13,620 nucleotides of DNA from Sulfuricurvum sp. (lineage in GTDB: Bacteria; Campylobacterota; Campylobacteria; Campylobacterales; Sulfurimonadaceae). Below the pieces are notes generated by a model. The model did not search any database. It was not told where the DNA came from and saw nothing but the letters and a program-made list of their open reading frames with translations. The stretch is taken from positions 1 through 13,620 of the forward strand of contig JAUXSZ010000238.1 in NCBI GenBank assembly GCA_030679635.1, read 5' to 3'. Shown here piece after piece: positions 7,006 through 13,620 of this stretch; position 1 is the first letter of the stretch; the number at the start of each line of letters is the position of its first letter. A program made the position numbers and the translations under genes.

Positions 7006-7869
7006 ATGAAAATAGTTGTTTGCGGTATGAGCGGATTTGTGGGAAATGCAGTACATGCTTTTTTGACTTCGCAACATCATGAAGTCGTTTCCTTGAGTGT
7101 CCGTCCGAATACTTCTACAGAATTTATCGTCCAAGCCCTGAATGGATCCGATGTGGTGATCAATCTTGCAGGAGCCAATATCTTGGGGAGATGGAGTACC
7201 TTCTATAAGAAGCTGTTGCGTGAGAGCCGATTGCAAACAACGGATGCCCTTGTCAATGCACTAGCCCAATGCTCTCATCCTCCGCGTACCTTAGTGAATG
7301 CTTCGGCCGTGGGGGTGTATGATTCGTATCATCAGCATGACGAGTATTCGCAGCATTTAGGAGCTGACTTTTTGGCTACTTTGGTGCAGGAATGGGAAGC
7401 ATCGGCAGCGAAAGCGAGACTCTTGGGTACGCGCGTGTGCATGATGCGCTTTGGGGTTGTTTATGGAAGCGGCGGCGGAGCTATGGCTAAAATGCTGCTT
7501 CCGTTTAAGTTCGGTTTTGGCGGTAAGATGGGGGATGGATTTCAGATGATTTCATGGATTCATCTGGAGGATTTGGTTCGCGCATGCACCTTTTTGATTG
7601 AACATGAAGAACTTGACGGAGTTTTTAATTTCACTACCCCTGAGCCGATTTGCAATTTGCGTCAAACGACAAAAATGGGGCACCATCTTCACCGCCCCAC
7701 ATTTATGAGTATCCCCGCATGGCTGGTAAAGCTGATTTTCGGTGAAGGCTCCTGCGTCATGCTGGACTCTAAAGAGGTCTATCCTAAACGTCTACAGGAA
7801 GCAGGATTTACGTTTAACTATCCTACCTTTGACAGTGCGATGGCGCAAATTGTTTACGACCAAGGTTGA
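7006..7869 (+). CDS. TIGR01777/YfcH-type NAD(P)-binding SDR-family protein
   Basis: A 287-residue extended short-chain dehydrogenase/epimerase-like protein of the YfcH (TIGR01777) family. The Rossmann start MKIVVCGMSGFVG has the Gly7-x-x-Gly10-x-x-Gly13 dinucleotide loop, though the usual GGTGF reads GMSGF. Family signatures follow: INLAGANI (52-59), RESRLQTTDAL, NASAVGVY (98-105), GADFLATLVQEWE (119-131), RFGVVYGSGGGAM (148-160), SWIHLEDLV, and a C-terminal RP...P segment with SKEVYPKRLQEAGF. The biochemical role of this family is poorly defined; sugar epimerase is a frequent but unproven label. The start has AAGGGA 5 bp upstream. The last 47 bp overlap the convergent phosphofructokinase gene; the C-terminal YPTFDSAM region is family-typical, so this end looks genuine. 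It seems to be a single-gene transcript. Confidence 0.88.
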   Translation: MKIVVCGMSGFVGNAVHAFLTSQHHEVVSLSVRPNTSTEFIVQALNGSDVVINLAGANILGRWSTFYKKLLRESRLQTTDALVNALAQCSHPPRTLVNASAVGVYDSYHQHDEYSQHLGADFLATLVQEWEASAAKARLLGTRVCMMRFGVVYGSGGGAMAKMLLPFKFGFGGKMGDGFQMISWIHLEDLVRACTFLIEHEELDGVFNFTTPEPICNLRQTTKMGHHLHRPTFMSIPAWLVKLIFGEGSCVMLDSKEVYPKRLQEAGFTFNYPTFDSAMAQIVYDQG

Positions 7870-8803
7870 GCAGCTCTTCATCCAAACGGTACGTATTTAG
7901 AGCGACCTCTGCAATGCTTTTGAAATTAAAATGACTTTTCGTATAGCAAACAACCGAATTGTTATTCCCCTCCAGCAGCGTATCAATACCATAGGTGACA
8001 AATTGATAGGCCATAAGCCGATCGTATACGCTCGGATTTCCTCCCCGCTGTATATGCCCTAAGATGCTCACACGGGATTCAAAGTGGAGCTCTTCTTGAA
8101 ACCATTGGGCTATTTCTTGTGAATTTTGAAGTGCCTCGGAGACGATGGCGATAAAATAATCGCGCCCTTTGCGTATTTGCGATTCAAAGCACCCTTTGTA
8201 CTCATGGATATTGATAGGGATTTCGGGGATAAGACACACTTCAGCGCCCGATGTGATAGCGGAAACGAGGGCTAGATAGCCGCAATTTCGTCCCATGGTT
8301 TCGATGACAAAGGCGCGTCGAAAGGAGGATGCCGTATCGCGAATAGAATCGATGGCATTTTTAATAACGTTTAATGCGGTATCGACGCCAAGACAGTAAT
8401 CGGTACCGTTAATATCATTGTCGATGGTTGCGGGGATACCGCAAAAAGAAATGCCTGTTTCGTTATGAAAACGTTCCATCCCCCGAAAACTGCCATCCCC
8501 TCCCAGCACGATGAGTTTTGTGATTCCCCTATTTTGTAAATTTTTGGCTGCGATGGCGCGATGGGATGCCTCTTTAAACCGTTCTGAACGTGCTGAACGG
8601 ATTTTTGTTCCCCCTCGCGTAATAATCCCAGCTACGTCTTCGTAATGCGCTTCCTGAATAGTATCGTCAATAAGACCCTCGTAGCCGTTGTAGACAAAGA
8701 AAGGTTGCATCCCTTTTGCGTAAGCATATTCTACGAACCGTTTAAGGGCAGGATTCATCCCTGAGACATCGCCGCCGGAGCAGAGAATCGCTATTTTATC
8801 CAT
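7823..8803 (-). CDS. pfkA: 6-phosphofructokinase family protein with variant active-site loops
   Basis: Predicted phosphorylation of fructose 6-phosphate to the 1,6-bisphosphate, committing carbon to glycolysis. At 326 residues it has the length of bacterial PfkA. Key elements: SGGDVSGMN (9-17), ITRGGT (61-66), GGDGS (101-105, the ATP-type signature rather than the PPi-type GGDD), IPATIDND (123-130) with the catalytic Asp128, ETMGR (168-172), SE at 222-223, and LGHIQRGG (248-255) with the sugar-phosphate Arg and His. Oddities: the near-invariant GGDAPGMN is GGDVSGMN; the site that is Gly in ATP-PFK and Lys in PPi-PFK is Ala125; the usual GGTxLGSAR reads GGTKIRSAR. ATG 8803 has GAGGA upstream with 7-bp spacing. 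The last 15 codons overlap the convergent gene. C. jejuni and H. pylori lack this enzyme, so its presence is notable. ATP as donor is likely but not certain. Confidence 0.9.
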   Translation of the reverse strand: MDKIAILCSGGDVSGMNPALKRFVEYAYAKGMQPFFVYNGYEGLIDDTIQEAHYEDVAGIITRGGTKIRSARSERFKEASHRAIAAKNLQNRGITKLIVLGGDGSFRGMERFHNETGISFCGIPATIDNDINGTDYCLGVDTALNVIKNAIDSIRDTASSFRRAFVIETMGRNCGYLALVSAITSGAEVCLIPEIPINIHEYKGCFESQIRKGRDYFIAIVSEALQNSQEIAQWFQEELHFESRVSILGHIQRGGNPSVYDRLMAYQFVTYGIDTLLEGNNNSVVCYTKSHFNFKSIAEVALNTYRLDEELLNLGRKQFAPSHCQR

Positions 8804-8828
8804 TAGTTTTCCTCAAATGTGTTCCTAT

Positions 8829-8834
8829 ATCATA
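8829..8834 (-). promoter_or_regulatory. Candidate -10 box for pfkA
   Basis: TATGAT on the minus strand (GGCTATGATATAGG context), 25 bp before the pfkA ATG in the 76-bp gap after the HiPIP gene. No -35 consensus. Confidence 0.3.
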
Positions 8835-8879
8835 GCCTATCTACAGACAAAATATAGAGCAGATTTCCCTTTCGATACC

Positions 8880-9137
8880 CTAGCCTTTTTTGATATTTTT
8901 ATTCAGGTAGACCGTGCACCAACCTTCAGGGTTGATCTTTCCGTCAACCAGTTTGCATTCGTTTGTTTTGGGAAGAAAATGGGCGCAATCTTTGCATTTT
9001 TTCCCTGTTGTAGACTTTTGCTGATATTTTACGGCCAATTTGGTCACCTTGGCGTGCAAAGAGACAGGGCCGAAACTGACGGCTCCCACTGCTAGCATAA
9101 ATTTAAAAAAGTTTCTGCGGGATAATGCTGTTTCCAT
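8880..9137 (-). CDS. High-potential iron-sulfur protein (HiPIP), Tat-exported
   Basis: An 85-residue precursor. The N-terminus has a twin-arginine signal, SRRNFFK at 6-12, then a hydrophobic stretch and a likely LHA cleavage after residue 29, so it is exported folded with its cluster. The mature part of about 56 residues has the HiPIP pattern: VKYQ (36-39, the buried Tyr), CKDCAHF with Cys48 and Cys51, Cys61 in ECKLVDGKINPEGW, and Cys74 in GWC. Four cysteines bind one 4Fe-4S cluster cycling between 3+ and 2+. It is among the shorter members, with only 9 and 12 residues between the later cysteines, closer to the small Iro-like type than to purple-bacterial HiPIPs. It would shuttle electrons in the periplasm; no oxidoreductase partner is adjacent. 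GAAAGGATGG just upstream contains the ribosome-binding site of ATG 9137, and TATAAT is at 9173-9178. Confidence 0.9.
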   Translation of the reverse strand: METALSRRNFFKFMLAVGAVSFGPVSLHAKVTKLAVKYQQKSTTGKKCKDCAHFLPKTNECKLVDGKINPEGWCTVYLNKNIKKG

Positions 9138-9172
9138 TTTCCATCCTTTCTTGTGATATATAATTCTTTAAA

Positions 9173-9178
9173 ATTATA
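9173..9178 (-). promoter_or_regulatory. Candidate -10 box for the HiPIP gene
   Basis: Perfect TATAAT on the minus strand (GCAGTATAATTTT), 35 bp before the HiPIP ATG. It suggests separate transcription from the upstream Mla operon, whose last stop is at 9242. No clear terminator is seen in the 104-bp gap. Confidence 0.45.
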
Positions 9179-9241
9179 CTGCGTTGTTTGTTAAGATGGT
9201 ATTATTCTTTATAAGTAATGTTTGTCGATAGCGTTTAATCT

Positions 9242-9841
9242 TTAGAGCTTTAAAATCGTTTCTAGCCAAAGTGTTGATTCCTGGTTTAGGCGGTGGGTGG
9301 CAACGCTAAGTGCATTGGCTCCCCCTGCCGCATTCGCTGATTTTGATGGTTCTGTGATGACAAAACGTTTCGAAGCAATCGTTTTTTTATTCTTGAAATC
9401 TATAAGGCGATAGGTGATATCGATAAATCCCTCGCTGCTGTTTTCCCCCTTGAATCGATGGTAAAAAGCGTGCAGATCCGATTCAAGAGTCATATCGGCA
9501 TACGCACTTGAAGTAGCCGGAAGAAGGGTGGCGAAGAGATGACGATTTTGGAGCGAAGAGAACAAGGAACGGTCGATCATGCTCGCAGGGGTATCGCTCC
9601 ACCGGCTATAGAGGTAAGCACCGGTTTGTGTGCTGTCACGAAGGTAATAGAGCTCTTTGGATGCAAGGGAGACAATACTTTTGGTTTGGGTGAGCTTGAG
9701 TGAGAGGCTGGTCGGGGTACTAACCGGATTTTGCGGAGAATAAAGGGGGATAATCGTGTATTCATTGATAGCCGGTGTCGTTGTCGAACATCCCGCCAAT
9801 ACGAGAGCGAGGGTAGCGGAAATCAAGACATGTTTCATCAT
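9242..9841 (-). CDS. ABC-type transport auxiliary lipoprotein of the Mla operon (PqiC/DUF330-like)
   Basis: A 199-residue predicted lipoprotein. The signal peptide ends in a lipobox LVLAGC, so the mature protein begins at about Cys18 and is lipid-anchored. The rest is a mixed fold without membrane segments and resembles the auxiliary lipoproteins found with MCE transporters (PqiC-like), with YTIIPL near the mature start, a strand-rich middle, and a DITYRLIDFKNKKTIASKRF segment spread over about 140-160. Its likely job is to link the inner-membrane MlaEFD complex to the outer membrane. The start overlaps the mlaD stop by one base (TAATG), with AGGAG close upstream; a second ATG three bases on is equally possible. 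Position corresponds to C. jejuni Cj1649. Placement in the operon is certain; fold assignment is by pattern and context. Confidence 0.78.
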   Translation of the reverse strand: MMKHVLISATLALVLAGCSTTTPAINEYTIIPLYSPQNPVSTPTSLSLKLTQTKSIVSLASKELYYLRDSTQTGAYLYSRWSDTPASMIDRSLFSSLQNRHLFATLLPATSSAYADMTLESDLHAFYHRFKGENSSEGFIDITYRLIDFKNKKTIASKRFVITEPSKSANAAGGANALSVATHRLNQESTLWLETILKL

Positions 9842-10809
9842 TATTCTCCTGGTCCCGGTTTGGGTTTGGATTGCTTGAACAGTATATCGGAGGGGCTCTC
9901 TCTAAGGGTGCGCAGTGTGGTTTCCATCTCATTAGTAAGGGTGCGTGTTTGCTCTAAAAGCTCACCCATCTCCGTGATTGCGGGAGAACTGATAGCGCTT
10001 AGATCATAATCGCCCCGATCAAGGGAAGCTTCGATTTTGCGGATCAGCTCATGGCTTTCGCGTGAGGTTGTTTCGAGGGATTCGAGAGTCGTAGCCATTT
10101 TAGTCTCTACTAAGGTATTGAAGTTAGTTGAGGTGTTTTTGACGTTATCGGCGGCATTTTTCATCGTAACGAAAGAGTCCGTTGCATTGTTTTCCAATGC
10201 GATACTTCGTTGAAGAAGGGTTTTGATGTCACTTTGATAATTATCTATTTGTCGGGTCAAGGAGCGCAGATGCTCTAAGCTCTGGGTAATGTTCTCGATA
10301 TTTTGATCACTAAAGAGGTGATCAGCACGCTCCAATGTCATCGAGAGTTTGGAGGCGATGTTGCTGAGAGATTCATCAAGGCGTTTGATAAGGGAAGAGG
10401 AGGAGGGGATGATCGCAATGGAATTTTGATCAGTAGAAAGGACGGGGGCATTTTTGCTCCCCCCGACGATTTCGATAAACGCCAGTCCGGTAACACCGTA
10501 AAATTTCAGTACGGCACGGGAATCAACTTTGACAGGGGTCTCTTTTTTGATTTTTAGGGTGAGTTCAACCTCTTCACTATTTGCGGGATTTATCCGCATT
10601 GATTCTACCATTCCGACATCAACGCCGTGAAATTTAACGGCTGCTTCGGGAGCGAGGCCGGAGATCGATTCGGTCATATAGACTTTGAATCGGAGATAGT
10701 TTTGCCCGCTTTGATTGTATTTGCCGAGCCAAAAAGCAAAGGCAATCAACGCGGCACTGAGTATGAGGACAAAAACCCCTACTAGGGTATAGTTAACCTT
10801 TGATTCCAT
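9841..10809 (-). CDS. mlaD: MlaD-type MCE-domain lipid-transport protein
   Basis: A 322-residue single-pass inner-membrane protein facing the periplasm. The transmembrane helix is at about 8-28. The MCE domain runs about 38-118, with SGLAPEAAVKFHGVDVG (50-66) and YGVTGLAFIEIVGG (104-117) as the conserved core. The remaining part (about 135-305) is largely helical and coiled-coil-like, ending in a Pro/Lys tail. MCE proteins form hexameric rings that bind phospholipids and pass them between the inner-membrane ABC transporter and the outer membrane; the longer helical region compared with E. coli MlaD (183 aa) may help bridge the periplasm. AAGGGA lies 5-6 bp before ATG 10809, and the start overlaps mlaF by 17 bp. 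It corresponds to C. jejuni Cj1648. The lipid and the direction of transport cannot be read from sequence. Confidence 0.92.
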   Translation of the reverse strand: MESKVNYTLVGVFVLILSAALIAFAFWLGKYNQSGQNYLRFKVYMTESISGLAPEAAVKFHGVDVGMVESMRINPANSEEVELTLKIKKETPVKVDSRAVLKFYGVTGLAFIEIVGGSKNAPVLSTDQNSIAIIPSSSSLIKRLDESLSNIASKLSMTLERADHLFSDQNIENITQSLEHLRSLTRQIDNYQSDIKTLLQRSIALENNATDSFVTMKNAADNVKNTSTNFNTLVETKMATTLESLETTSRESHELIRKIEASLDRGDYDLSAISSPAITEMGELLEQTRTLTNEMETTLRTLRESPSDILFKQSKPKPGPGE

Positions 10810-11548
10810 AGGTTCCCTTTTGAAAAAAATAATCGACGATGGGATGATCGATGATAAGAACTTCTGCTAAAGTCCCCTCCGCGATCACTTTTTTTTCTCC
10901 AAGCAGTGAGAAACGGTCTACGATATGGTGTATTGTATTCAAATCATGGGTAACCATTACCACGGTAAGTCCGAGAAGTTCACGCAGTTGAGCGATCAAG
11001 GTGTCAAACTGGCGTGACCCGAGCGGATCGAGGCCGGAAGTCGGTTCGTCCAAAAACAACAGTTTTGGATCGAGTGCGAGTGCGCGGGCGAGGGCGGCCC
11101 GTTTGGTCATCCCGCCGCTGAGTTCGCTTGGATAAAGGTTGACTGCATGGATCGGGAGACCGACAAGATTGATTTTAAGTTCAATGAGCTCACGGATGAG
11201 GTTAGAAGGTAAATCGGTATACTCTTTGTACAACAATGCAATATTTTCTCCTACGGTGAGGGAGGAATAAAGGGCACCCGATTGAAACAAAACTCCCCAT
11301 TTCCGTCTTAAATCATGTGCTTGGGAGGGGGTGATACTTTGCAGATCATGACCTAGAACTTCTATCGTTCCGCTGATGGGATGCCCCAGCATAATCATTT
11401 CGCGCAGCAATGTTGATTTGCCCGATCCGCTCCCTCCGATGAGAGCATAGATTTCATTTTCTCGAACGGTGCAGCTGACATGGTCATGAACAAGGTTTTC
11501 ACCGAAGGTGCTTACGACGTTATTCACCCGGATAATCGTGCCGTTCAT
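10793..11548 (-). CDS. mlaF: MlaF-type ABC transporter ATPase (IamA homologue)
   Basis: The cytoplasmic ATPase that powers the Mla-type lipid transporter; C. jejuni IamA is the likely orthologue. At 251 residues it has every ABC landmark: Walker A GGSGSGKST (38-46), Q-loop FQSGALYSSLTV with Gln89 (the FQSGAL form is typical of MlaF), signature LSGGM (143-147), Walker B LLFLDEP (163-169), D-loop SGLDP and switch His201 in VTHD. A longer frame reaches 11590, but ATG 11548 is preferred: it overlaps the mlaE stop as ATGA, GGAG lies 8 bp upstream, and the family N-terminus begins here. Its 3' end overlaps mlaD by 17 bp. Confidence 0.95.
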   Translation of the reverse strand: MNGTIIRVNNVVSTFGENLVHDHVSCTVRENEIYALIGGSGSGKSTLLREMIMLGHPISGTIEVLGHDLQSITPSQAHDLRRKWGVLFQSGALYSSLTVGENIALLYKEYTDLPSNLIRELIELKINLVGLPIHAVNLYPSELSGGMTKRAALARALALDPKLLFLDEPTSGLDPLGSRQFDTLIAQLRELLGLTVVMVTHDLNTIHHIVDRFSLLGEKKVIAEGTLAEVLIIDHPIVDYFFQKGTYGIKG

Positions 11549-12663
11549 ATTTTGAGCTCCGTGAGAAGAACTGAAAATAGTGCATCGCATGCGATGACCA
11601 AAAATATCGCATTAACGACGCTCTTTGTCGTATTGTGACCGATGCTTTCCGTATTGAGCGATACCTGAAATCCGCGGTAGGTGCTTACTGTTGCGATCAA
11701 AAAGGCAAAAAAAGGGCCTTTTATTATCCCTATCATGAAATGTTTGATGGCCAGTGTCCCTTGCAGACGGTGGATAAATTCGGCAAACGAGATGTGCGAT
11801 TGTACTTGTGCGATTACCATTCCCCCGAAAATACCGACAAGATCGGCAAAGAAAATCAGCAGCGGCATGACGATCATCAGGGCGAAAACTCGAGGCCACA
11901 CCAAAAAGACAAACGGATCGAATCCCATCGTTTTCATGGCATCGATCTCTTGGGTCATTTTCATCGTTCCCAGCTGGGCGGTAAATGCCGATCCGCTCCG
12001 TCCGGCGACAATGATGGCTGTGATCAACGGAGCGAGTTCGCGGGTCAAAGAGATGCCGATCATATCGACAATGAAGATATCGGCTCCGAATTTCTGAAGC
12101 TGAACGACACTTTGATAGGCTACGACGACACCGATCAAAAAAGCACTGACAGCAATGATGGGGAGAGCCTCGGCTCCGGCAGTGACAATATGAACGGCAA
12201 TAGAGCGGTAACGGATTTGCCAAGGGTGGCGGAGGGTAGCGAGAAGAGTGACAAACGCTTCCCCTACAAAATTCAGAAAATGGGAAATCTCTTGCACAGC
12301 AGAAAAGGTTTTATACCCCAAAACGTAGAGCCATGAGGGGTGTTTTGGGGTGAACTTATCTTTGTGAGGCGAGGGGTAGAGGAGGGTAAAAAGTTGGAGG
12401 TGTTCTTCTTTTCCTCCGATGATTTCTGAATGAAAGCCATTTTTTTGAAAAGTTTGGTTGTAAAGATGCCAGAGGGCAACACCGGCTGAATCGAGTTCGC
12501 TCACATCACTTAGATCCCAGGTAAGCGGTAAAATAACTTGGAGAGATTTAAGCTGATGGGCGACACAAGAGAGGTGCGGAAATGTCCATGCCCCGCTGCA
12601 CCGAATCAGCGTGTGAGAGGAATCACTGACAATGCTTACGGTGGCAGGAACAGTACTTTGCAT
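11545..12663 (-). CDS. mlaE: MlaE-type permease with N-terminal STAS domain (IamB homologue)
   Basis: Inner-membrane permease of the lipid-transport ABC complex; C. jejuni IamB is the likely orthologue. At 372 residues it is longer than E. coli MlaE (260 aa) because residues 1 to about 95 form a STAS domain, with WDLSDVSELDSAG (49-61), equivalent to the separate MlaB subunit. The permease domain (about 125-372) has the membrane helices and the conserved VAGRSGSAFTAQLGTMK (219-235) and EIDAMKTMG (239-247) segments of the family. No separate mlaB, mlaC or mlaA is in the window. ATG 12663 is the only ATG that fits, since a stop lies two codons upstream, but the AGGGA sits directly against it, closer than normal spacing, so the start is less sure than the rest. 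The gene is 24 bp after the TonB-dependent receptor on the same strand. Confidence 0.93.
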   Translation of the reverse strand: MQSTVPATVSIVSDSSHTLIRCSGAWTFPHLSCVAHQLKSLQVILPLTWDLSDVSELDSAGVALWHLYNQTFQKNGFHSEIIGGKEEHLQLFTLLYPSPHKDKFTPKHPSWLYVLGYKTFSAVQEISHFLNFVGEAFVTLLATLRHPWQIRYRSIAVHIVTAGAEALPIIAVSAFLIGVVVAYQSVVQLQKFGADIFIVDMIGISLTRELAPLITAIIVAGRSGSAFTAQLGTMKMTQEIDAMKTMGFDPFVFLVWPRVFALMIVMPLLIFFADLVGIFGGMVIAQVQSHISFAEFIHRLQGTLAIKHFMIGIIKGPFFAFLIATVSTYRGFQVSLNTESIGHNTTKSVVNAIFLVIACDALFSVLLTELKI

Positions 12664-12687
12664 TCCCTATTGTAACGCAAATTTGTT

Positions 12688-13620
12688 TTAAAATGTTGCT
12701 TTTACCCCCGCATAAACCATCCGTCCGCGCAACGGTCCCCAGATATGGGCAGAATCAAATCCTGCTGGAGTGCTATTATCATAAAAAAGAGGAGATTCGG
12801 TATCGGTTTGAACGGTGTCAAACAAATTTTTGGCTCCCGCATAAACGGTAAAATTTTTGTCGATGGTTTTGGAAAGTTTGAGATCGACGATCGTGAAAGC
12901 AGGAGAAGTTGTATTTTTGGGAGACGACGCGAGATCATCATTGTACCGTTCGGTATATCCGTACGGAGCCAAATCACGTGCCCCGACCCATGTCGCTTCG
13001 CTGTACAGTTCCCATCCCTTTACATCATAATCGAGGCTTATGCGGGCACGCTGTTCGATGGAGGCCAGGGTGAGATGGGATTTGTACGGATCATCGTAAC
13101 GATACACTTCGTAAGCTCCCGAGAGGTTAAGTCCCTCTCTCAGTTCATAGCCGATGGTAATATCACTGTTTTTGACGCTTACATTTTCGGAGAGGTTTTT
13201 CAGTGTAGGTGTTCCGGTTGAATTATCGATATAGGCGAGATTTTTGACCTGCGTGTAGGCAGCGGATGCCGTAAGGGATAATCCATGGGCATTGTAGGAG
13301 AGGGCATAACTCGCCCCTTTTGATTTTTCAAGCTCAGAGATTGCCATATCAAACCCGTTGTCGAGCAGACCATGCTCCGATTCAAAAAATGTCAACGGGG
13401 CCCGGTATCCCATGCCGGCACTAAGCCGCGACGTGAGGTCATTCGTATGGTTGTGGCGCCAAAGGAAACGGGGTACGAGCAAGGTTTCATCGATTTCATT
13501 TCCCTGTGCCGTTTTGGCACGCCAGTCTGTGGTGATTTTGGCTCCTCGCAGCGCAAGGGTGAGTTCGTTTTTATCATCGATCATCCATGCGTCTTGGGCA
13601 TAGAGTCCCAAAGCGGTGTA
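12688..13620 (-). CDS. TonB-dependent outer-membrane receptor, C-terminal part (5' end outside window)
   Basis: The frame stays open to the right edge (the first visible codons read YTALGLYAQDAW), so only the last 310 residues are present and the apparent TTG at 13611 is internal. The segment is a run of amphipathic beta-strands typical of the 22-strand barrel: GLYAQDAWMI, LTLALRGAKI, then SRLSAGMGYRAPLTFFESEH, a characteristic barrel region of siderophore and metal receptors. Near the end it has FTVYAGAKNLFD, the classic C-terminal TonB-receptor element, and it closes with an aromatic residue (VYAGVKATF), the signal for insertion by the BAM complex. It imports a substrate (siderophore, cobalamin, metal or other) using TonB-ExbBD. 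The plug domain is missing from the window, so the substrate cannot be inferred. The strand and the 24-bp gap suggest co-transcription with the Mla operon. Confidence 0.92.
   Translation of the reverse strand, partial: YTALGLYAQDAWMIDDKNELTLALRGAKITTDWRAKTAQGNEIDETLLVPRFLWRHNHTNDLTSRLSAGMGYRAPLTFFESEHGLLDNGFDMAISELEKSKGASYALSYNAHGLSLTASAAYTQVKNLAYIDNSTGTPTLKNLSENVSVKNSDITIGYELREGLNLSGAYEVYRYDDPYKSHLTLASIEQRARISLDYDVKGWELYSEATWVGARDLAPYGYTERYNDDLASSPKNTTSPAFTIVDLKLSKTIDKNFTVYAGAKNLFDTVQTDTESPLFYDNSTPAGFDSAHIWGPLRGRMVYAGVKATF

Noticed and set aside
8817..9095. Plus-strand open frame spanning the pfkA-HiPIP gap
   Set aside because: It covers the HiPIP gene in antisense; the HiPIP frame has a Tat signal, four cluster cysteines and a ribosome-binding site, so it is the real gene.
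11549..11590. 14-residue N-terminal extension of MlaF
   Set aside because: The ATGA overlap with mlaE, the GGAG site and the family N-terminus all favour ATG 11548.
11635..12336. Long plus-strand open frame of 233 codons opposite mlaE
   Set aside because: It lies wholly antisense to a clear MlaE permease, its product is rich in Asp, Gly, Ser and Arg with no domain, and no ribosome-binding site supports it.
12745..13221. Plus-strand open frame of 158 codons opposite the TonB-dependent receptor
   Set aside because: Antisense to a well-supported beta-barrel gene, with no recognisable domain.
1..13620. Search for tRNA or rRNA genes, CRISPR arrays, insertion sequences, toxin-antitoxin pairs, prophage or defence genes
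   Set aside because: None seen by eye on either strand; gaps are short and all sizeable frames belong to housekeeping, motility, redox or envelope genes.

Overview
The window looks like chromosomal DNA of a free-living member of the Campylobacterota (Epsilonproteobacteria), most like the Sulfurimonas/Sulfuricurvum group. The main reasons are gene neighbourhoods. A seryl-tRNA synthetase gene is followed directly by a PflB-type flagellar TPR protein, as in Campylobacter jejuni Cj0389-Cj0390. A phosphatidylserine-decarboxylase-like membrane protein follows what may be the ftsH tail, as in Cj1116c-Cj1115c. An MlaE/MlaF/MlaD/lipoprotein operon has the order of Cj1646-Cj1649 (iamB-iamA-mce-lipoprotein). 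A Tat-exported HiPIP and a periplasmic cytochrome c suggest a respiratory, possibly chemolithotrophic lifestyle. The genus assignment is inference.

Layout. 1-751 (+): the tail of an upstream gene and a decarboxylase-like membrane protein that has lost its pyruvoyl serine. 748-4375 (-): serS then pflB, with a good -10 box before serS. 4433-5341 (-): an acetogen/YitJ-type methylenetetrahydrofolate reductase that starts with TTG. 5396-6360 (+): serB translationally coupled to a small protein that resembles sigma-factor region 4. Facing -10 boxes lie between metF and serB. 6533-6865 (+): small monohaem cytochrome c with a clear Rho-independent terminator. 7006-7869 (+): TIGR01777/YfcH-type SDR protein whose 3' end overlaps the convergent phosphofructokinase gene (7823-8803, -) by 47 bp. 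8880-9137 (-): HiPIP. 9242-12663 (-): four-gene Mla-type lipid-transport operon with overlapping genes. 12688 to the right edge (-): C-terminal part of a TonB-dependent outer-membrane receptor, 24 bp upstream of the Mla operon and on the same strand.

How the genes fit together. SerB makes serine, SerS charges tRNA with it, and MetF reduces the methylene-THF that serine hydroxymethylation supplies, so the 3.1-6.0 kb block centres on serine and C1 metabolism. PflB belongs to the high-torque flagellar motor. The Mla operon and the TonB-dependent receptor serve the cell envelope. I see no tRNA, rRNA, CRISPR array, insertion sequence, prophage or defence island. No gene-free stretch exceeds about 170 bp. 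I did not find a convincing new multi-gene system. The points most worth checking are the degenerate decarboxylase, the variant phosphofructokinase, the sigma-4-like protein coupled to serB, and the two small redox proteins.
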